Under the pieces are notes generated by a model. The model was given only the letters and a program-made list of their open reading frames with translations. It did no database searches and was not told the DNA's origin. From the NCBI RefSeq assembly GCF_001590985.1, contig NZ_BCTX01000014.1:1-64000 (forward strand): a stretch of 64,000 nucleotides of DNA, given 5' to 3'. Position numbers and translations under genes: made by a program. Positions 45,645 through 54,801 of the stretch are shown in pieces. The stretch's first letter is position 1. Each line of letters opens with the position of its first letter. The DNA comes from Novosphingobium naphthalenivorans NBRC 102051. Lineage in GTDB: Bacteria; Pseudomonadota; Alphaproteobacteria; Sphingomonadales; Sphingomonadaceae.

Positions 45645-47437
45645 GCGAGGCGCCCGTCCCCCCGGCTCCCGGCGAAGAGAGCATCGCAAGCGATAGCGCG
45701 GAAGCACCGGCGCCGCTGCCCAATCTGGCGGCCCGGATCGATGCGCTGTGGCATCGCCGGCCGCACTGGGTGCGGCGGACCGAGGCCTTCTTCCACCTGC
45801 TGCGCATCCGCTTCGCCCATGCCGTCCTGCTGCCCGAGCTGACGCCGGATCAGGCCTATGACTTGCGCCAGACCGTGCGCAAGGACGGGCAGCTCACCAA
45901 CGGCTATATCCTGATGTGCGCGCTGGCCGCCGGGATCGCGACGCTGGGCCTGCTGCAATCGTCCACCGCCGTCGTCATCGGCGCGATGCTCGTCTCGCCG
46001 CTGATGAGCCCGATCGCGGCGATGGGCTTCGGCTTTGCCTCGCTCGACGGCCACCGCATCCGCGATGCCGTGAAAGTCGTCGCGATCGGCGCGCTGATCG
46101 GCATTGTCACGGGGATGCTGCTGACCTGGCTTTCGCCGATCCGCAATGCCACGCCCGAAATCCTCGCGCGCACCGAGCCCAACCTGCTCGACCTCGCCAT
46201 CGCGCTGTTCTCGGGCCTTGCGGGCGGCTATTCGACCGTGATCGGCAAGGGCGGCACCGCCATCGGCGTGGCCATCGCCACGGCGCTGATGCCCCCGCTC
46301 ACGGTGATCGGCTATGGCATCGGCGTGTTCCAGCCGATGTTCGCGATGGGCGCACTGCTGCTGTTCCTCACCAACCTGGCTGCGATCACGTTCGCCTTCG
46401 CCCTCGTCGCCCGGCTGTCCGGCGCGGCCCGCCCGCTCGGCAAGGTGGAATGGACGCCGCGCTATGTCGCGATCCTGATCGCCGCGTTCCTGGCGCTGGC
46501 CACCCCGCTGTCGATGACGCTGATGAAGCTGTCCAACGAAGCGCGCATCCGCGCAGCCGCGCGCAGCGCGATCGTGGAAGCCTGCGGCAAGAAAGGCGTC
46601 ACCATCGCCCAGCTCGACGTGAAGACCGGCGTGTTCAGCCTGCCCACGATCGATGCCCTGGTCATCGCGCCCAGCTATTCGACCAATGCCGCCAAGCAGG
46701 CGGAAACGCTGATCCGGCAGAAGCTCGGCGAAGACGTCGCCGTCAATCTCCAGCAAGTGCTCGCCGCCGACGTGCAGGCCCAGACACGCGCCATGGTGGA
46801 CGCCGCGATGGAGCGCACCACGGCCGGCATCGCCGCCGACGTGCCGCCGTTCAAGACGATCCGCGAGGCAGTGGGCCTGCCGACCCGCTCGCTGTGGACC
46901 GACCGTGCCCAGCGGATGGTCTATGTCGATCCGGTGCCGGCTCCCGGCTGGACGCTGAGCGACTATCGCACGGTCGAAAGCCAGGCCAGCAAGGGCGTGA
47001 CCGGCTGGACCGTGCGCCTCGTCCCGCCACCCCAGCCCAGCCTGACCGTGCTCCTCGCAAAGGCCACGCCCGCCGAGGGTGAGGCCGTCGCCCCGCCGCC
47101 GCCCGACGCCATTCGCAGCGATCTGGCGCTATGGGCGCTCGCCCGCTGGGGCATCAGCAAAGTCACGATCTCCGGCGCCGACCCGGCCGACGCGGCCGGT
47201 CTGACCAAGCTGCTTTCGGATGCAGGGATCGAATCGCAGGTCATCGCGCCGCCGCAGGACAAGCCGGAGGAAAGCGAACGCGGCGATCTGGCACCGGCGC
47301 CCGCGCCGGTCGCGACGATCGGCGTCTATGCCCGCAGCCCATCCCAGCTCGCGGCGGCCCAGGCCGCCAAGGCCGCGGAAGAAAAGGCCGCGGCCGAGCA
47401 GGCCGCAGCGCAAGCGGCCGGAAATCCGCAGGAGTAA
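45641..47437 (+). CDS. DUF389 membrane protein (TIGR00341-like)
   Basis: A 598-residue membrane protein. A short cytoplasmic N-terminus precedes a block of six or so helices with the DUF389 signature: DGQLTNGYILMCALAAGIATLGL, SSTAVVIGAMLVSPLMSPI and GKGGTAIGVAIATALMPPL. A long soluble C-terminal part follows and ends in an alanine/glutamate-rich tail (about 565-598) that is probably helical. The function of DUF389 proteins is not established. The GTG start is fixed by the GTGA overlap with the antiporter gene, which suggests a linked role in ion balance. Confidence 0.88.
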   Translation: MSEAPVPPAPGEESIASDSAEAPAPLPNLAARIDALWHRRPHWVRRTEAFFHLLRIRFAHAVLLPELTPDQAYDLRQTVRKDGQLTNGYILMCALAAGIATLGLLQSSTAVVIGAMLVSPLMSPIAAMGFGFASLDGHRIRDAVKVVAIGALIGIVTGMLLTWLSPIRNATPEILARTEPNLLDLAIALFSGLAGGYSTVIGKGGTAIGVAIATALMPPLTVIGYGIGVFQPMFAMGALLLFLTNLAAITFAFALVARLSGAARPLGKVEWTPRYVAILIAAFLALATPLSMTLMKLSNEARIRAAARSAIVEACGKKGVTIAQLDVKTGVFSLPTIDALVIAPSYSTNAAKQAETLIRQKLGEDVAVNLQQVLAADVQAQTRAMVDAAMERTTAGIAADVPPFKTIREAVGLPTRSLWTDRAQRMVYVDPVPAPGWTLSDYRTVESQASKGVTGWTVRLVPPPQPSLTVLLAKATPAEGEAVAPPPPDAIRSDLALWALARWGISKVTISGADPADAAGLTKLLSDAGIESQVIAPPQDKPEESERGDLAPAPAPVATIGVYARSPSQLAAAQAAKAAEEKAAAEQAAAQAAGNPQE

Positions 47438-47439
47438 AA

Positions 47440-47470
47440 GACCGGGCCGCTCTCGGCGAGCGGCCCGGTC
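47440..47470 (+). terminator. Intrinsic terminator after the DUF389 gene
   Basis: GACCGGGCCGCTC (47440-47452) and GAGCGGCCCGGTC (47458-47470) form a perfect 13-base GC-rich stem with a 5-base loop. It begins three bases after the stop codon; a short T-run (GGTTTTCC) follows. It should end the antiporter operon and also protect the convergent GlcG-like gene. Confidence 0.85.
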
Positions 47471-47537
47471 CATCGGTTTTCCTGTTTCACCGGGCGGGGC
47501 ACCGGCACGGTATCTTCCCCCGCGGGTCGCCAGCCGC

Positions 47538-47957
47538 TCAGCCAGCCACCAGCCCCGCAGCCGAAATCCCGGCGAATGCAGCCTCCTCGTCCTTGTCGGA
47601 CAAGTCACCGCTGACACCGACGGCGCCGAGCAGCGTACCGGCCGAATCGCGGATCAGCACGCCGCCCGCCGCCGGGATCAGCTTGCCGCTCCAGGCCGCC
47701 GAAAGCGCGGCCATGAACTGCGGGCGGTCCGCCGCCATGTCGCCAAGCTTGCGGCTCGACACGCCCATCGCCAGGGCCCCTGCGGCCTTCCCTCCGGCAA
47801 TGTCGGGACGGCCATATCCCGATCCATCCTCGCGCTCCATCGCCACGAGGTGGCCGCCTGCATCGAGCACGACGACGGTCAGCGGATTGAGCCCCATCTC
47901 GCGCCCCCTGGTGCGGGTGGCGGCAATGAGAATGCGGGCCTGCTCTAGAGCAATCAT
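47538..47957 (-). CDS. GlcG/HbpS-like protein (DUF336)
   Basis: A 139-residue protein of the DUF336 family. Signs are LTVVVLDAGGHLVAMEREDGSG, then GKAAGALAMGVSSRKL, GGVLIRDSAGTLLGAVGVSGDLSDKDEE in parts and a closing alanine/glycine helix. Family members include haem-binding HbpS and GlcG of glycolate loci; most have no proven function. There is no signal peptide. It stands alone, convergent with the antiporter operon. Confidence 0.85.
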   Translation of the reverse strand: MIALEQARILIAATRTRGREMGLNPLTVVVLDAGGHLVAMEREDGSGYGRPDIAGGKAAGALAMGVSSRKLGDMAADRPQFMAALSAAWSGKLIPAAGGVLIRDSAGTLLGAVGVSGDLSDKDEEAAFAGISAAGLVAG

Positions 47958-48221
47958 AGTAAAGTCCTGTATTTTCCGGGGAGGGGAAGGAATGCTCCGC
48001 GTAGCCGGTGAAGCCGGTTGCCATCAAGCCGGAATGGATAGCGTCCGGGCGAGCTGCCCGGCGGCTTCGCGCCGCTTCGCCGCCGCACGGCCCATGCCCC
48101 GGGTTCACAAGCCGTTTACGTAATTGTACGCTTCGTTAACGCGCCGTTTGCCAAAGCCGTACCGACTCCATTTAGCAGCCAAGCCGTATCGCCAGAGACC
48201 TGACAAAACCTTGGCGGTCGC

Positions 48222-49508
48222 ATGGCACTTAAACAGATTTCCACGTCTCAGGTCGAAATGGGCATGTTCGTTCACAGCTTTCAGGGAAGCTGGCTGAACC
48301 ACCCCTTCTGGAAAGCCCGCTTCCTGATCGAGGACGAGGATCGACTGGAAGCCGTGCGCCAGGCCGCGCTCGACGGCGTGGTGATCGACACCGATCGCGG
48401 AGCCGACCTGCCCCGCCAGGACGAGGCGCCTTCGCAGCGCGGTCCCGCGCTGCATCCGGCGCTGAAAGCCCGCAACCAGCGCATGGCCGCCGCAGCCCCG
48501 CAGCCCGCCGCCCCGGCCCCGATCCGCGCGCCCATTCCCCGTACCGCCAGCGTGGGCGTGGCGCGTGAATTCGGGAATGCGCGCCGCGTCGCCGGACAGG
48601 CCCGCAAGGTCATCTCCAAGGTCTTCATCGAGGCCCGGCTGGGCAAGGCGCCGCGCGTGGCCGAAGTCACGCCCGTGGTCGAGGACATCTATGCCTCGAT
48701 CGAGCGCAACCCTTACGCCTTTTCCGGGCTGATGCGCTGCAAGTCGGAAATGGAGGCGATCTACCAGCACATGCTCTCGGTCAGCGCGCTGATGGTGTCG
48801 CTGGCCCGGCAACTGGGGCTATCCCCGCAGGAGACGCGCACGGCGGGCATGGCCGGGCTGCTGCTCGATGTCGGCGTGAGCCGTCTCGACATTGACCCCA
48901 CCGCCCTGTCAGGCGGCCTGCAGGACATCGACGAGGACCTGTGGCACCGCCACTGCTATGTCGGACGCGATCTGCTGGCGGCCGACGGGGAAGTGCCCGA
49001 GGAAGTCCTCCAGGCCGTGGCGCGCCATCACGAGCAGATGGACGGCACCGGCTTCCCGCAAGGCCTTGCCGACCGCGAGATCGACCTGATCTCGCGCATG
49101 GCGGCCGTGTGCGACCGCTACGACCTGCTGGTCTCGGGCGCCGCCACCGGCGGCACCATGGACCCGGCCGAAGCCATGCGCCTGATGATGGGCCGCGAAG
49201 GCATGTTCGACGGCGAAGTGCTCGCCCGGTTCCAGGAAGCGCTCGGCGTCTATCCGGTCGGCTCGTTCGTGCGCCTGCGGTCGGACCGCATTGCCATGGT
49301 GATCGATCAGGACCCGTCGGAACCGGCCCTGCCGACCGTGCGCGCGTTCTTCTCGCTCGCGACCGGCAAGCACGTGAAGGCCAAGGTGATCGAACTGGCG
49401 AACTGCTTCGGCGAGGATGCCATCGCCGGCATCGCCGACTTGTCCGAACTCGGCCTGCCCCCGGCGGAAGAGCTGCGCGAACAGCTGCTCACGGTCGGGG
49501 CGAAGTAG
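48222..49508 (+). CDS. Degenerate HD-GYP domain protein with DUF3391 N-terminus
   Basis: A 428-residue cytoplasmic protein. The N-terminal domain (LKQISTSQVEMGMFVHSFQGSW) is DUF3391, normally joined to HD-GYP phosphodiesterases that split c-di-GMP. In the C-terminal domain, the HD pair of the metal site reads L215-D216 (LLLDVGVS), with leucine for histidine and valine for the usual lysine. The GYP motif reads GTGFPQG after H269-H270. Other helices and VCDRYDLLVSG are normal. Loss of the HD histidine suggests the protein is catalytically inactive or changed, perhaps a binding or sensory protein. It is monocistronic. Confidence 0.82.
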   Translation: MALKQISTSQVEMGMFVHSFQGSWLNHPFWKARFLIEDEDRLEAVRQAALDGVVIDTDRGADLPRQDEAPSQRGPALHPALKARNQRMAAAAPQPAAPAPIRAPIPRTASVGVAREFGNARRVAGQARKVISKVFIEARLGKAPRVAEVTPVVEDIYASIERNPYAFSGLMRCKSEMEAIYQHMLSVSALMVSLARQLGLSPQETRTAGMAGLLLDVGVSRLDIDPTALSGGLQDIDEDLWHRHCYVGRDLLAADGEVPEEVLQAVARHHEQMDGTGFPQGLADREIDLISRMAAVCDRYDLLVSGAATGGTMDPAEAMRLMMGREGMFDGEVLARFQEALGVYPVGSFVRLRSDRIAMVIDQDPSEPALPTVRAFFSLATGKHVKAKVIELANCFGEDAIAGIADLSELGLPPAEELREQLLTVGAK

Positions 49509-49515
49509 GCGGGCG

Positions 49516-49941
49516 TCAGGGCCGCAGACGTTTTCGCAGAAAGATCCGCACATTGTCGCGCGGTGCGTTTTCGAGCGCCCCGAACACCTCGTACCCCCGC
49601 TTTTCGTAGAAACCCCGCGCCTGAAACGTAAACGTCGTCAGCCACGACCCCACACATCCCCGGTCGAGCGCGATCTTCTCCGCACGGAGCAGCAGCTCCG
49701 AGCCGAGGTCGCGCCCCCGCAAGGCCGCCGGGACGACCAGATATTCGACGAACAGCCAGTCATAGACGGTCTTTCCCCACAGGCCACCGATGATCGCACC
49801 GTCCTTGTCGGTGACGGTAATCGCCACGGGCCGGGGATCGGCCGGATAGCCGTTCTCGGCGTTGAACTGCGAGAGGGGGGCCAGGATCGCATCCCGAATG
49901 GCATCGGTCGGCGCGTCGCATACGGTAAGGGTGGTATCCAT
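49516..49941 (-). CDS. GNAT-family N-acetyltransferase
   Basis: A 141-residue protein with the GNAT fold. GGLWGKTVYDWLFVEYLVVPAALRG and RDLGSELLLRAE give beta-4 and the acetyl-CoA-binding loop; FYEKRGYEVFG is the usual late strand-helix. It transfers an acetyl group to an unknown amine. The gene converges with the HD-GYP gene eight bases away and has no clear partner. Confidence 0.85.
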   Translation of the reverse strand: MDTTLTVCDAPTDAIRDAILAPLSQFNAENGYPADPRPVAITVTDKDGAIIGGLWGKTVYDWLFVEYLVVPAALRGRDLGSELLLRAEKIALDRGCVGSWLTTFTFQARGFYEKRGYEVFGALENAPRDNVRIFLRKRLRP

Positions 49942-50036
49942 GCCGCTCTATAGCGCGATGCGGCGAACCGCCACCATCGCGAAATCCATTCCCGCCGCCT
50001 AGTCACCCGAAGCAGAAGTTAGCATCCCAATTCCCC

Positions 50037-50137
50037 GTCATCCCCGCGAAGGCTGGGATCCCGCTTCTGGCGGCATGGCCTGAGGCAGAGCAGCGGGGCC
50101 CCCGCCTTCGCGGGGGCGACGAATTATGAGGCAAACT
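50037..50137. repeat. Dispersed hairpin repeat (family B, full copy)
   Basis: CCCCGCGAAGGC (50042-50053) pairs exactly with GCCTTCGCGGGG (50104-50115). It is followed by GCGACGAATTATGAG and AACTTCGCT. Related pieces lie at 44102-44119 and at 62083-62115, where GGGGCGACGAATTAAGAG and AACTTCGCT recur. In both 50.1 and 62.1 kb the tail lies just beyond the stop of a leftward gene. This looks like a family of REP/MITE-type elements. Confidence 0.8.
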
Positions 50138-50151
50138 TCGCTCCCAGCAGC

Positions 50152-51936
50152 CTAGATCCCGTACCAGAACACCAGCGAGGCCGAGAGCGTCGCGACCATG
50201 ATCGCCACCAGCGGGATGCCCGAGCGCAAGTAGTCGGCGAACTTGTAGTCGCCTTCGGCCAGGATCATCATGTTGGTCTGGTAGGCGACCGGCGTCGCGT
50301 AGCACAAGTTGCAGCCGAACAGCACCGCCAGCACCAGCGGCTCCGCAGGCAGGCCGAGCTTGGCCGCGATGTTGAAGGCGATCGGCGTGCCCACTGCCGC
50401 CGCCGCGGAATTGGACGCGAAATTGGTGAGCGTCGTCACGAAGATCATAATCGCGGCAAGCACGCCTGCCGGCGGCAGGTATTGCAGGAAAGCCGCCATG
50501 ATGCCTCCCAGCCAGGCCGCCGCGCCGGAGACCAGCATGAACTTGCCCAGCGCGATCGAGGCGGCGACCAGCACGATGACTTGCCCCGAGAGCGCCCGCC
50601 CTGCCCGCTCGAAGCGCACGCAGCCGGTCGCGAACATCAGGATGGCGCCTGCCAGCGCCGAAATCGCGATCGGCACCAGGCCCAGCGAGGCCAGCCCCAC
50701 CGATCCCAGCATGATCGCCAGCGCCACCGGCGCCTTGCCAGAGCGCGCGATTTCCTGGCCGCCTTCCAGTTGCAGCAGCCCGTCCGCCTCGCGGAAGCGC
50801 TGCAGGTCCTCCGGCATACCCATCACGAGCAGCACGTCGCCTTCCTTCATCGGCGCATCGGGCGTGTGCTGCCGGGTATCGCGCAGCGGCTGGCGGACAT
50901 GATGGACGCCGAGCATGGCGACGCCTTCGAAACCTGCGGTCTTGGGCGTCAGGCCGATCAGCCGGCTGTCGGGCGCGACGATCATCTCGGCGACCATCAG
51001 GTCCTTGCCCGAGCGCCCGGATTCGCTGCGGATCTTCTCGACCAGCCAGTGCGGCGCCAATGTCCCCGACAGCTTGCGCGCGGCCTCCTGCAACCCTTCG
51101 AAGGTGCCAGTCGCAAGCACCCGGCGATGGACGTGGCCGCCGGTCGAAGGCGGCAGCCAGGCCTCGACGCCTTCGGGCAGCCGGCCGCGCGCTTCCTCGA
51201 TGGTCTTGCCGCGCATCGGCGAATCCGCGGCAATGCGCAGCTTGGCCAGGAACCGGCGGCTCTGCGAGGCCACTGCCCGCGTATTGTCGGGCAGCAGGCG
51301 CGGCATGACCAGCCACATATAGGGCAATGCCGGCAGGAGCGCGATCAGCACGATCGGCGTGAACTCGAAGACATGGAACTGCCGCATCCCGAGATCCTTG
51401 GCGATCGAGACCACCAGCAGGTTGGTCGAAGTGCCGATCGTGGTCGACATGCCGCCGATCAGGATCGCCGCGTTCACCGGGATCAGCGTCTTCGAGGCTG
51501 GCATTCCGTCCTGCGCGGCCATCTGCACCAGGATCGGGATCATCAGCACCAGCACCGGCGTATCGTTGATGACCATGCTGAGCAGCAAGCACACGACCAG
51601 CGTCACCAGCATCGCGATGGTCTTGTTATGGCGCCACATCTGCGCCAGCAGGCGCGCCGCCGGGTCGAGCGCGCCGGTCACGACCATGCCGCGCCCGAGG
51701 ATCATCAGCGAGCAGATGGTGACGAGCGCGTAATGCCCGAACCCCTCGAAGGCGAGCTGGAGCCCGGCGTACTTGTCCTGCCCCGGCATCGGCATGACGT
51801 AGAGCAGCAGCGCAATCGCGGCGATGGTCAGCAGCGAAACGATCTCGACCCGCAGGCGGCCGTTCATGAAGCCATAGAACATGGCCAGCGCGATCAGGAT
51901 GGCGCTGGCGGCGTGAAGATCGGGAAGCAGGGTCAT
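50152..51936 (-). CDS. SLC13-type permease with two TrkA-C (RCK_C) domains
   Basis: A 594-residue membrane transporter. N-terminal helices include MVINDTPVLVLMIPILVQMA and IGGMSTTIGTSTNLLVV, which match the first SLC13/DASS half. A central soluble stretch (about 200-375) has two TrkA-C-like units, the second with KEGDVLLVMGMPEDLQRF. The second half has TTLTNFASNSAAAAVGTPIA, the mirrored substrate loop. The family moves dicarboxylates, sulfate or similar anions with Na+ or H+. The substrate is not evident. No partner gene is adjacent. Confidence 0.88.
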   Translation of the reverse strand: MTLLPDLHAASAILIALAMFYGFMNGRLRVEIVSLLTIAAIALLLYVMPMPGQDKYAGLQLAFEGFGHYALVTICSLMILGRGMVVTGALDPAARLLAQMWRHNKTIAMLVTLVVCLLLSMVINDTPVLVLMIPILVQMAAQDGMPASKTLIPVNAAILIGGMSTTIGTSTNLLVVSIAKDLGMRQFHVFEFTPIVLIALLPALPYMWLVMPRLLPDNTRAVASQSRRFLAKLRIAADSPMRGKTIEEARGRLPEGVEAWLPPSTGGHVHRRVLATGTFEGLQEAARKLSGTLAPHWLVEKIRSESGRSGKDLMVAEMIVAPDSRLIGLTPKTAGFEGVAMLGVHHVRQPLRDTRQHTPDAPMKEGDVLLVMGMPEDLQRFREADGLLQLEGGQEIARSGKAPVALAIMLGSVGLASLGLVPIAISALAGAILMFATGCVRFERAGRALSGQVIVLVAASIALGKFMLVSGAAAWLGGIMAAFLQYLPPAGVLAAIMIFVTTLTNFASNSAAAAVGTPIAFNIAAKLGLPAEPLVLAVLFGCNLCYATPVAYQTNMMILAEGDYKFADYLRSGIPLVAIMVATLSASLVFWYGI

Positions 51937-51954
51937 CGGGCGCGCACGCCTATG

Positions 51955-51999
51955 CTGGATTTCCCTGTGCCGGATTTCCCTGTGCCGGATTTCATTGTC
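51955..51999. repeat. Three tandem 15-base repeats upstream of the SLC13 gene
   Basis: Copies CTGGATTTCCCTGTG, CCGGATTTCCCTGTG and CCGGATTTCATTGTC lie end to end, 19 bases upstream of the leftward SLC13 start. The unit length is a multiple of three, though no coding role is seen. They could be repeated regulator sites or slipped-strand duplication. Confidence 0.7.
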
Positions 52000-52012
52000 C
52001 GCATCCCACCAC

Positions 52013-52105
52013 CTTCGTCATTGCGAGCGGCCAGAGGCCGCGCGGCAATCCAGGGGCGGTTTGCGCCGCCCTGGATTGCTTCGCCTTTGGCTCGCAATGA
52101 CGAAG
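52013..52105. repeat. Dispersed hairpin repeat (family A, copy 2)
   Basis: CTTCGTCATTGCGAG (52013-52027) pairs exactly with CTCGCAATGACGAAG (52091-52105). The inner arms GCAATCCAGG and CTGGATTGC match those of the copy at 12227-12313. It lies between the stop of the GNAT-nitrilase gene and the start of the SLC13 gene, in an intergenic region. Confidence 0.85.
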
Positions 52106-52153
52106 CAGAATGGAGCGGAAGGGAGCGGGACAGAGCCATATTCAACACTTGGC

Positions 52154-53719
52154 TCAGCCCTGCGCCTGCGTCCATTCGACGCGGTAGAGGTCGAAGCGGC
52201 GGTCCTTGAGGTTCTGCACCGCGCCCGTCTGGCGCGCGGTCAGCAAGGCGTCGAGGCTGAGGTCGGCGATAGCGATGGTTTCCGTGTTGGGCGCCGTGTC
52301 GGCCGCGACACCGTCGCGCGAGAACGGGAAATCCGAAGGCGTGAGGATCGCGCTTTCGGCATAGTGGACGTCCATGTTCTCCACGTTCGGCAGGTTCCCG
52401 ACAACCCCCGATGTGACGACATAGCACTGATTTTCCACGGCTCGCGCCTGGCAGCAGTAGCGAACCCGCAGATAACCGCGCCGCTCGTCGGTGCAGAACG
52501 GCACGAACATCAGCAGCGCCCCCTGATTGACCAGGTGGCGGGCCAATTCCGGAAACTCGCTGTCATAGCAGATCATCACGCCGATCGGGCCGCAATCGGT
52601 GGGGATCACATTCGCGCCATAGCCGCCCCTGATGTTCCACCAGCGGCGCTCGGACGGCGTGGGATGCAGCTTCTGCGTCTCGTGCACCGCCCCGTCGCGC
52701 AGGAAGGTATAGGCGATGTTGCGAATCTCGCTCTTGCCGTGCCCCAGCTTCACGCGCGTCGGGTGCGAGCCGCCGATGATATTGATGTTGTAGCTGACCG
52801 CCATCTTCTGCATGAATTCGACGAAGCGATCGGTATATTCCGCGATCTTCTCGATAGCCTTGGCCGGTTCCAGCTTCTTCGCCTCGATCGAAAGCAGCTC
52901 CAGCGTGAACAGCTCGGGAAACACCACGAAGTCGCTCTCGTAATCGGCCGCGACATCGACCCAGTATTCGACCTGCTCCTCGAACTGGTCGATCGTCTCG
53001 ATCTTGCGCATCATGAACTGCACGGTGGCAACCCGCACGTTGGACGGCACGCGCTCCTTCAGTCCGGGAATGGCCTTGCCGGTATCGCGCGGGGCCAGCG
53101 GATTGGTCCAGTACATGATGACGGCATTGCCGCCGCTTTCCTTGTCGTTCGGCAGGTAGTCGGGAAGGATGCCGCGCGCCTCATAGCCCTGGCTCATCTG
53201 GAAATTGATGACCTGGTCGCGCAGCTTCTTGTCCTTCACCGCCTGCAGGTAATCGGCGGGATTGGGATAGGTCCGCTTGCGGCGGTAATAGCCGGGCATA
53301 CGGCCGGCAAAGGCAATGCCCTTCAGCTCGAAATACTGGCACAGCTCCTTGCGCTTGCGGTAGAGGCGCTGGCCGATGCGCAGGCGGCGGTAATCGGGAT
53401 CGACGCAGACTTCGAAGCCATAGAGCACGTCGCCATCCTCGGCGGGCGGACGGCCATAGCCGCCGTTGCTGATCTCTTCCCAGGTATGCGGCTTGAAGGC
53501 GAGATCGGCGGTAATGATCATCGTCGCGCAGTGGCCGACAACCTTGCCTTCGTATTCGGCGACGAACTGGCCTTCGGGAAAATTGATCACCTGCCCCCGG
53601 ATCTCCGCGCGGGTGAAGGCATCGGCCTTGCCATAGACTTTGACCGAGAGGCGGGCGATCGCCGGGGCGTCTTCGACAGTGGCCTGGCGGATGATGAGCT
53701 TGGCTTTGGTTTGATCCAT
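52154..53719 (-). CDS. Fused GNAT acetyltransferase and carbon-nitrogen hydrolase
   Basis: A 521-residue two-domain protein. Residues 1-190 or so are a GNAT domain (ARLSVKVYGKADAFT, FEVCVDPDYRRLRIGQRLYRKRK). Residues 220-515 are a nitrilase-superfamily hydrolase with the E-K-C triad regions: VVFPELFTLE, QKLHPTPSERRWW and VMICYDSEFPE. This fusion is a known conserved family of uncertain substrate, present in many proteobacteria. The length is typical. It is monocistronic. Confidence 0.92.
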   Translation of the reverse strand: MDQTKAKLIIRQATVEDAPAIARLSVKVYGKADAFTRAEIRGQVINFPEGQFVAEYEGKVVGHCATMIITADLAFKPHTWEEISNGGYGRPPAEDGDVLYGFEVCVDPDYRRLRIGQRLYRKRKELCQYFELKGIAFAGRMPGYYRRKRTYPNPADYLQAVKDKKLRDQVINFQMSQGYEARGILPDYLPNDKESGGNAVIMYWTNPLAPRDTGKAIPGLKERVPSNVRVATVQFMMRKIETIDQFEEQVEYWVDVAADYESDFVVFPELFTLELLSIEAKKLEPAKAIEKIAEYTDRFVEFMQKMAVSYNINIIGGSHPTRVKLGHGKSEIRNIAYTFLRDGAVHETQKLHPTPSERRWWNIRGGYGANVIPTDCGPIGVMICYDSEFPELARHLVNQGALLMFVPFCTDERRGYLRVRYCCQARAVENQCYVVTSGVVGNLPNVENMDVHYAESAILTPSDFPFSRDGVAADTAPNTETIAIADLSLDALLTARQTGAVQNLKDRRFDLYRVEWTQAQG

Positions 53720-53904
53720 GGCCGCCCTAATACGCGCAAGGCTTCACACGGTTCCAGTGGGGAATGCCACATCGTCCCGGCTTCCGGTCCGCTAAATGGC
53801 AAATATCGCCTGCCGGGACGATCTGGATCAAAGAATCACGTCCCGATCTCGGGATAGATAGAGCCACCCCGGCCGTTATCCCTGGCAAGGAAGGAGTTTT
53901 CTGG

Positions 53905-54177
53905 ATGAGCGCAGTTCTGTTCGCCCTTGCCCTGTTCGGATGTTCGGACGATGCGACCGCGTGCCGCCGCCTCGACATGCCCGTCCACACTTATGCCACC
54001 CGCGCGGAATGCACGGCGGAAATGGACGAGGCGCTAGACAGCGAAGCGGCCATGCGCGCCGATGCGCCGACGGTCTATGCGCAGTGCCTTTCCAGCCGCC
54101 AGCTCGCCGCGTTCAGCAAGGGCACCGTGGACCTCAACCGCATCAACGACATGCGGCTCGCCTCTGCGGCGAACTGA
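53905..54177 (+). CDS. Small cysteine-containing secreted or lipoprotein-like protein
   Basis: A 90-residue protein of unknown function. The first 12 residues (MSAVLFALALFG) are hydrophobic and C13 could be a lipid-attachment cysteine, although the lipobox (LFGC) is not ideal. Other cysteines are C20, C36 and C61, enough for disulfides outside the cytoplasm. The ATG has AAGGAG upstream with good spacing. It converges with queF. I recognise no family. Confidence 0.7.
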   Translation: MSAVLFALALFGCSDDATACRRLDMPVHTYATRAECTAEMDEALDSEAAMRADAPTVYAQCLSSRQLAAFSKGTVDLNRINDMRLASAAN

Positions 54178-54201
54178 ACGGGCTCTGGTCAGCCCCGTTA
54201 T

Positions 54202-54663
54202 TCAGCCCCTGCCGCGGTAGCCCGGTACGCCCTGATCGGGCACCCACAGGCCCTCGGGCGCCGCGCCGGACTGCCAGAACACGTCGATCGGAATGCCGCC
54301 GCGCGGATACCAGTAGCCGCCGATGCGCAGCCAGCGCGGCTTCATCTCGTCGAACAGGCGCTGGCCGATGCCGACCGTCACATCCTCGTGGAAGCCCGCA
54401 TGGTTGCGGAACGATCCCAGGAACAGCTTGAGGCTCTTCGATTCGACGATGCTCATCTGCGGCGCATAGTCGATCACCAGATGCGCGAAATCGGGCTGGC
54501 CGGTGACAGGGCACAGCGAGGTGAACTCGGGCGCCGCGAAGCGCACGAGATAGAGATTGCCCACGCGCGGATTGGGCACGTAATCGAGCACCGCCTCTTC
54601 GGGCGAGGCCGGCAAGGCGCTGCTCTGGCCAAGGTGCAGGGGGGAAAGGGGTGTATCGCTCAT
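54202..54663 (-). CDS. queF: NADPH-dependent 7-cyano-7-deazaguanine reductase QueF
   Basis: A 153-residue, short-form QueF that reduces preQ0 to preQ1 in queuosine synthesis. The catalytic cysteine is C51 with D58 ([11 protein letters not shown]). The signature [21 protein letters not shown] is present (given here as its key parts: ESKSLKLF and FRNHAGFHE). The ATG at 54663 gives the expected unimodular length; longer readings have no homology. No other queuosine gene is in the window, and I see no preQ1 riboswitch upstream. Confidence 0.93.
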   Translation of the reverse strand: MSDTPLSPLHLGQSSALPASPEEAVLDYVPNPRVGNLYLVRFAAPEFTSLCPVTGQPDFAHLVIDYAPQMSIVESKSLKLFLGSFRNHAGFHEDVTVGIGQRLFDEMKPRWLRIGGYWYPRGGIPIDVFWQSGAAPEGLWVPDQGVPGYRGRG

Positions 54664-54801
54664 GCCCCGGCCATGCCGCCAACGCCGCGCCCTGACAAGC
54701 GGCAAGTGCGTCCGGTTCGCCTGCCCCGCGCCACGGCTGGCCGCGCGGGCGAAGCGCATTAACACGCGGTTCAGCGCCGGAGCGCCTCTGATCGCCCGGT
54801 C

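Noticed and set aside
54664..54801. preQ1 riboswitch upstream of queF
   Set aside because: I could not find the short stem plus A-rich tail of known preQ1 aptamers in the sequence before the start codon.
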